Of a DNA stretch of 64,000 bases, positions 61,640-64,000 are shown in pieces. A program made the translations under genes and the position numbers. The notes beneath the pieces are model-generated. The model had not been told where the DNA came from. It saw only the letters and a list, made by a program, of their open reading frames with translations, and did not search any database. Within the stretch, counting starts at the first letter, position 1. Each line of letters starts with the position of its first letter. This stretch comes from Gillisella vitis (GTDB lineage Bacteria; Pseudomonadota; Alphaproteobacteria; Rhizobiales; Rhizobiaceae), in NCBI RefSeq assembly GCF_001541345.2, contig NZ_LMVL02000001.1, forward strand, positions 1,054,001 to 1,118,000. The letters are read 5' to 3'.

Positions 61640-62911
61640 TCAAATTTCGTCTGGTCTCGCAGATGTTGCAAGATTGGCATGCACCGGAAACTGCTTTGGA
61701 TAGGAGGCAAGTTTGGCGGGATCGAAGACGAAACCATCAATGAAACGGTCGCCCTCGCGCAGTCCTTCTACCCGCAAATCGTCTAGTGCCAACTGATCGG
61801 GCAGGGCAAGGGCGGCGCGGTAGATATCCGGGCGAAACGCGCTGGCTGCTTTTTCCACATCGGCTTCGTCGTAGCGTGTTTGTCCCCAGCGGATCATCTG
61901 GCTATAGATCCACAAGGCCTGGCTTGGACGGGGGTAGTTGGCGTGCTCAGCATGGAAGCGGAAATAGTGGTCGATGACCCGGCGATTGCCTTTTGCATCC
62001 AGATGGAAGACGCCACCCAGCACATGGCGGATGATGTCGCCTGGCGCGCCGATATAGCGCGGTGCGGAGAGCATTTCGGCCAGCGCATCGCGGTTGTCGG
62101 GCGCGTCGCACCAACGGGCGGCCTCATCGAGAGCCGTGATCAGCCTGTTAACAGTCTCCTGGTTTTCCGCCGCCCAATCCGGGCGCATGCCCAGCACTTT
62201 TTCAGGGGCCGATGGCCAGATATCCTGCTTGGCAGCAACGATCCGGCCAACGCCGCGCTCTGACGCCACCATGTTCCAGGGCGCGCCGACGCAAAAGCCG
62301 TCTATGGCGCCTGCGGCCAAGGCATCGGAGGTGAGCGGCGGTGGCACCACGACCAGCTTCACGTCGCGGTCTGGATCGATGCCCCCAGCGGCCAGCCAAT
62401 AACGAAATTCGTAATTATGCGAGGAAAACGGATAGGTCATGCCCAAGGTCGGCATTGGCTCACCGCGTTCGCGCATGATCTCCAGTACACGGGCCAGCGC
62501 CCGGACATTGTCCAGCGCACTGGCCTGCGCTGCAACCAAGCCGGTTTCTTCCATCCGCTGAAACAGCCGGATCGACAGAGTGATCGCATTGCCACCCTGT
62601 CCCAGCGAAAACGCAGTAATGGTCGGGGAGGGGTTGGAGCCGAGGCCGAGCATGGAGGCGACCGGCATCGGCGATAGCATATGGGCGACATCGAATTGCT
62701 GGAAGGCCAGCCTGTCACGGAGATTGGCCCAGGACACGTCCTTGACCAGCTCCAGCGTCAGGCCATGGCGCGCCGCAAAGCCGAATTCAACGGCTGCAAT
62801 CAGCACCGAGGCATCGACTAGCGGAATGAAGCCGACGCGCAGGTGACGGGTTTCCGTCCGGCCTGCAACCGGTGCGGAAAGAATGGTCGTCTGTGTGGCG
62901 GCCTCGGTCAT
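61640..62911 (-). CDS. nasS: Nitrate/nitrite sensor protein NasS
   Basis: A 423-residue homologue of NrtA without a signal peptide (N-terminus MTEAATQTTILSAPVAG), so it is cytoplasmic. It keeps the nitrate-binding blocks LRVGFIPLVDASVLIAAVEFGFAARHG, LSPMPVA, TYPFSSHNYEFRYWLAAGGIDPDRD and DGFCVGAPWN. NasS binds nitrate or nitrite and releases NasT, which then prevents termination in the operon leader. It follows nasT by 12 bases and lies just before the leader it controls. This split from nrtA by signal and context is clear. Confidence 0.92.
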   Translation of the reverse strand: MTEAATQTTILSAPVAGRTETRHLRVGFIPLVDASVLIAAVEFGFAARHGLTLELVKDVSWANLRDRLAFQQFDVAHMLSPMPVASMLGLGSNPSPTITAFSLGQGGNAITLSIRLFQRMEETGLVAAQASALDNVRALARVLEIMRERGEPMPTLGMTYPFSSHNYEFRYWLAAGGIDPDRDVKLVVVPPPLTSDALAAGAIDGFCVGAPWNMVASERGVGRIVAAKQDIWPSAPEKVLGMRPDWAAENQETVNRLITALDEAARWCDAPDNRDALAEMLSAPRYIGAPGDIIRHVLGGVFHLDAKGNRRVIDHYFRFHAEHANYPRPSQALWIYSQMIRWGQTRYDEADVEKAASAFRPDIYRAALALPDQLALDDLRVEGLREGDRFIDGFVFDPAKLASYPKQFPVHANLATSARPDEI

Positions 62912-62923
62912 GGTCTGGCGTCC

Positions 62924-63511
62924 TCACATCAAAAGGCTGGCGGCGGTGACAACGCTTTGAGCGATCTCCACCATTTTCTTTTTCTCGTTCATGGCGCTTT
63001 GCCGCAGCAGGGCGAAAGCCTCTTCTTCCGAAAGGCCGCGCATTTTCATCAAGATACCCTTGGCACGTTCGATTACCTTGCGCTCTTCCAGCGCCGTGCG
63101 GGCTTCCGTCAATTCGCGCTGCAATCGCTCAAAGGCCCGGAACCGGATAACGGCCATGTCGAGGATCGGCTTGACGCGTTCCTTGCGCAACCCATCGACG
63201 ATATAGGCGGAGACCCCGGCATCGACGGCAGCGGCAATCGATTCCGTATCGGCGCGGTCAACAAACATCGCAATCGGTCGGCTGACACTGCGGCTCAGTT
63301 GAAACAGATGCTCCAGCATATCGCGATTGGGGCTTTCCAGGTCGATGATGATCACATCTGGAGCCAGCGTTTCGATGCTGCGGGCGATACCCTGGACCTC
63401 GTTGATCACGGTGACATGCAGATGTCCTGCCTCCCGCAGCCCTTCCTCGATAATCGAGGCGCGGATGGCATTTTCATCGATGACAAGAATGGTCAGGTCG
63501 CTATGGGTCAC
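62924..63511 (-). CDS. nasT: ANTAR-domain antitermination regulator NasT
   Basis: A 195-residue response-regulator-like protein starting at a GTG. The receiver-like domain (residues 1-120) has LTILVIDENAIRASII and DVIIIDLESPNRDM. The C-terminal ANTAR RNA-binding domain (about 130-190) has ALEERKVIERAKGILMKMRGLSEEEAFALLRQSAM. NasT binds leader RNA and allows transcription into the nitrate operon when freed by NasS. It is co-transcribed with nasS. Its own promoter should lie in 63512-63700. Confidence 0.94.
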   Translation of the reverse strand: MTHSDLTILVIDENAIRASIIEEGLREAGHLHVTVINEVQGIARSIETLAPDVIIIDLESPNRDMLEHLFQLSRSVSRPIAMFVDRADTESIAAAVDAGVSAYIVDGLRKERVKPILDMAVIRFRAFERLQRELTEARTALEERKVIERAKGILMKMRGLSEEEAFALLRQSAMNEKKKMVEIAQSVVTAASLLM

Positions 63512-63918
63512 GGATCAGGCTTACCGCACTGCGAAATACTTGACAATTGCATTGCACACCAATGAACCTGACAAGGTGTCCGAAACGACCGTCGCCCGGC
63601 CTGATTTGTGAGCATGACAATCTGTCTGGGTGATGATTTTCTTGATGAAGCAGGTTTTTAGGACCGCGATCAACGATTTTGGAGAAAAATCGCGCCGGTA
63701 TAGAGCGATTTAAGCAGAGACTCCTTGGGTAACCAAGCAAGGTCTGGTTAGATAGGTTGATCGCAGACTTGACGCCTCTATCCTTTCCATATGTGAATGG
63801 CGCTGGAGAGGCGCAAAAACAAGTTGCGTAAAAACAAAGGGCTATAGCACGTTAAATTGCTGCATGATTTTCTCCTGACATCAGGTGGGATTTAAGGAAT
63901 TATGCAGTGGGGGAATGC
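63512..63918. other. Intergenic region upstream of nasT
   Basis: No gene is supported in these 407 bases. They hold the divergent promoter area of nasT, a small hairpin CTTGG/CCAAG near 63722, and the imperfect palindrome listed at 63855. A minus-strand frame at 63501-63740 has no ribosome site or family pattern. Confidence 0.5.
63855..63908. repeat. Imperfect palindrome with GCTGCATGATT and AATTATGCAGT ends
   Basis: ATTGCTGCATGATT (63855-63868) faces GGAATTATGCAGT (63896-63908), with an inner CCTGA/TCAGG hairpin at 63874-63885. It resembles the element at 24513 and looks like a member of a dispersed intergenic palindrome family. Confidence 0.5.
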
Positions 63919-64000
63919 ATGGTGACCGCGCGGTCGATTGCTGTGCATGGCCAAAAGGTGAGGTTGGACGAGATCTATGCAATTCGCTTTGTTCCAGGAT
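63919..64000 (+). CDS. Possible 5' start of a further gene, cut by the window end
   Basis: An ATG at 63919, five bases after GGGGGA, opens a frame without stop to the window end (27 codons: VTARSIAVHGQKVRLDEIY...). The ribosome site and codon use suggest a real start, but the fragment is too short to assign a family. Confidence 0.4.
   Translation, partial: MVTARSIAVHGQKVRLDEIYAIRFVPG

Noticed and set aside
61440..61640. NtrC binding sites upstream of the sigma-54 promoter
   Set aside because: Expected from the promoter type, but no GCACC-N5-GGTGC-like pair is visible.
63555..63580. CACACC/GGTGTC inverted repeat upstream of nasT
   Set aside because: The 14-base spacer does not fit NtrC or another family I can name; probably chance.
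1..64000. CRISPR arrays, tRNA, rRNA, insertion sequences, integrases
   Set aside because: None was seen: no regularly spaced direct repeats, no cloverleaf sequence and no transposase or integrase motif.

Overview
The window is chromosome-like or megaplasmid-like DNA from an alphaproteobacterium, most probably a member of the Rhizobiaceae (Agrobacterium/Allorhizobium/Rhizobium group). This rests on the acdR-acdS pair, carboxynorspermidine-type polyamine genes, a NasT/NasS-controlled nitrate operon, many spermidine-type ABC importers, high GC with dense ATGA-coupled operons, and an array of hairpins with CCTCCTCCC loops like the alphaproteobacterial 'cuckoo' sRNAs. I saw no tRNA, rRNA, insertion sequence, prophage or CRISPR. 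The assignment is from gene content only.

Layout. 1-129 is the tail of an unidentified gene. 271-2955 is a large MalT-like LuxR regulator. 3380-11442 is a hydantoinase/oxoprolinase (hyuBA) operon with its own spermidine-type ABC importer, broken by a 100-bp imperfect palindrome after the binding-protein gene. 11449-12339 is a convergent MetF-like gene. 12603-14980 holds carboxynorspermidine decarboxylase and dehydrogenase. 15053-21336 (minus) is the first Pxp operon: NRAMP-like carrier, pxpA, DUF1445 hydro-lyase, fused pxpBC, and biotin carboxylase with BCCP, divergent from a GntR regulator. 22289-23929 is acdR/acdS (ACC deaminase). 23979-28371 has a hypothetical gene, a GNAT enzyme, a GhrA-like reductase and an aldehyde dehydrogenase. 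28402-33843 is LysR plus the second Pxp operon (pxpA, BCCP, accC, pxpB, pxpC), followed by a GntR regulator with two winged-helix domains.

35406-47223 is one long plus-strand block: importer, two SDRs, binding protein, second ATPase, a deacetylase-fold enzyme with the features of cyclic imide hydrolase, a CxxC protein, a COG0523 GTPase, a signal-less binding-protein homologue and an amidase. I read it as a candidate cyclic-imide utilisation system. It ends at a second Lrp regulator and a divergent DadA-like oxidoreductase. 49486-50967 is a SulP transporter and 51092-51260 the hairpin array. 51284-63511 (minus) is the complete nitrate assimilation locus: nasT, nasS, a sigma-54 promoter with an attenuator leader, nrtA, nrtB, nrtD, nirB, nirD, nasA and cysG.

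How the genes fit together. Most of the window scavenges nitrogen. Nitrate is imported and reduced to ammonium, with cysG supplying siroheme for NirB. Cyclic or amide nitrogen compounds (5-oxoproline, hydantoins, probably imides and lactams) are opened by HyuAB, by two Pxp/biotin systems and by the imidase-amidase pair. ACC is deaminated by AcdS. The two Lrp genes carry the same 11-bp palindrome at the same distance upstream, which suggests a shared operator.
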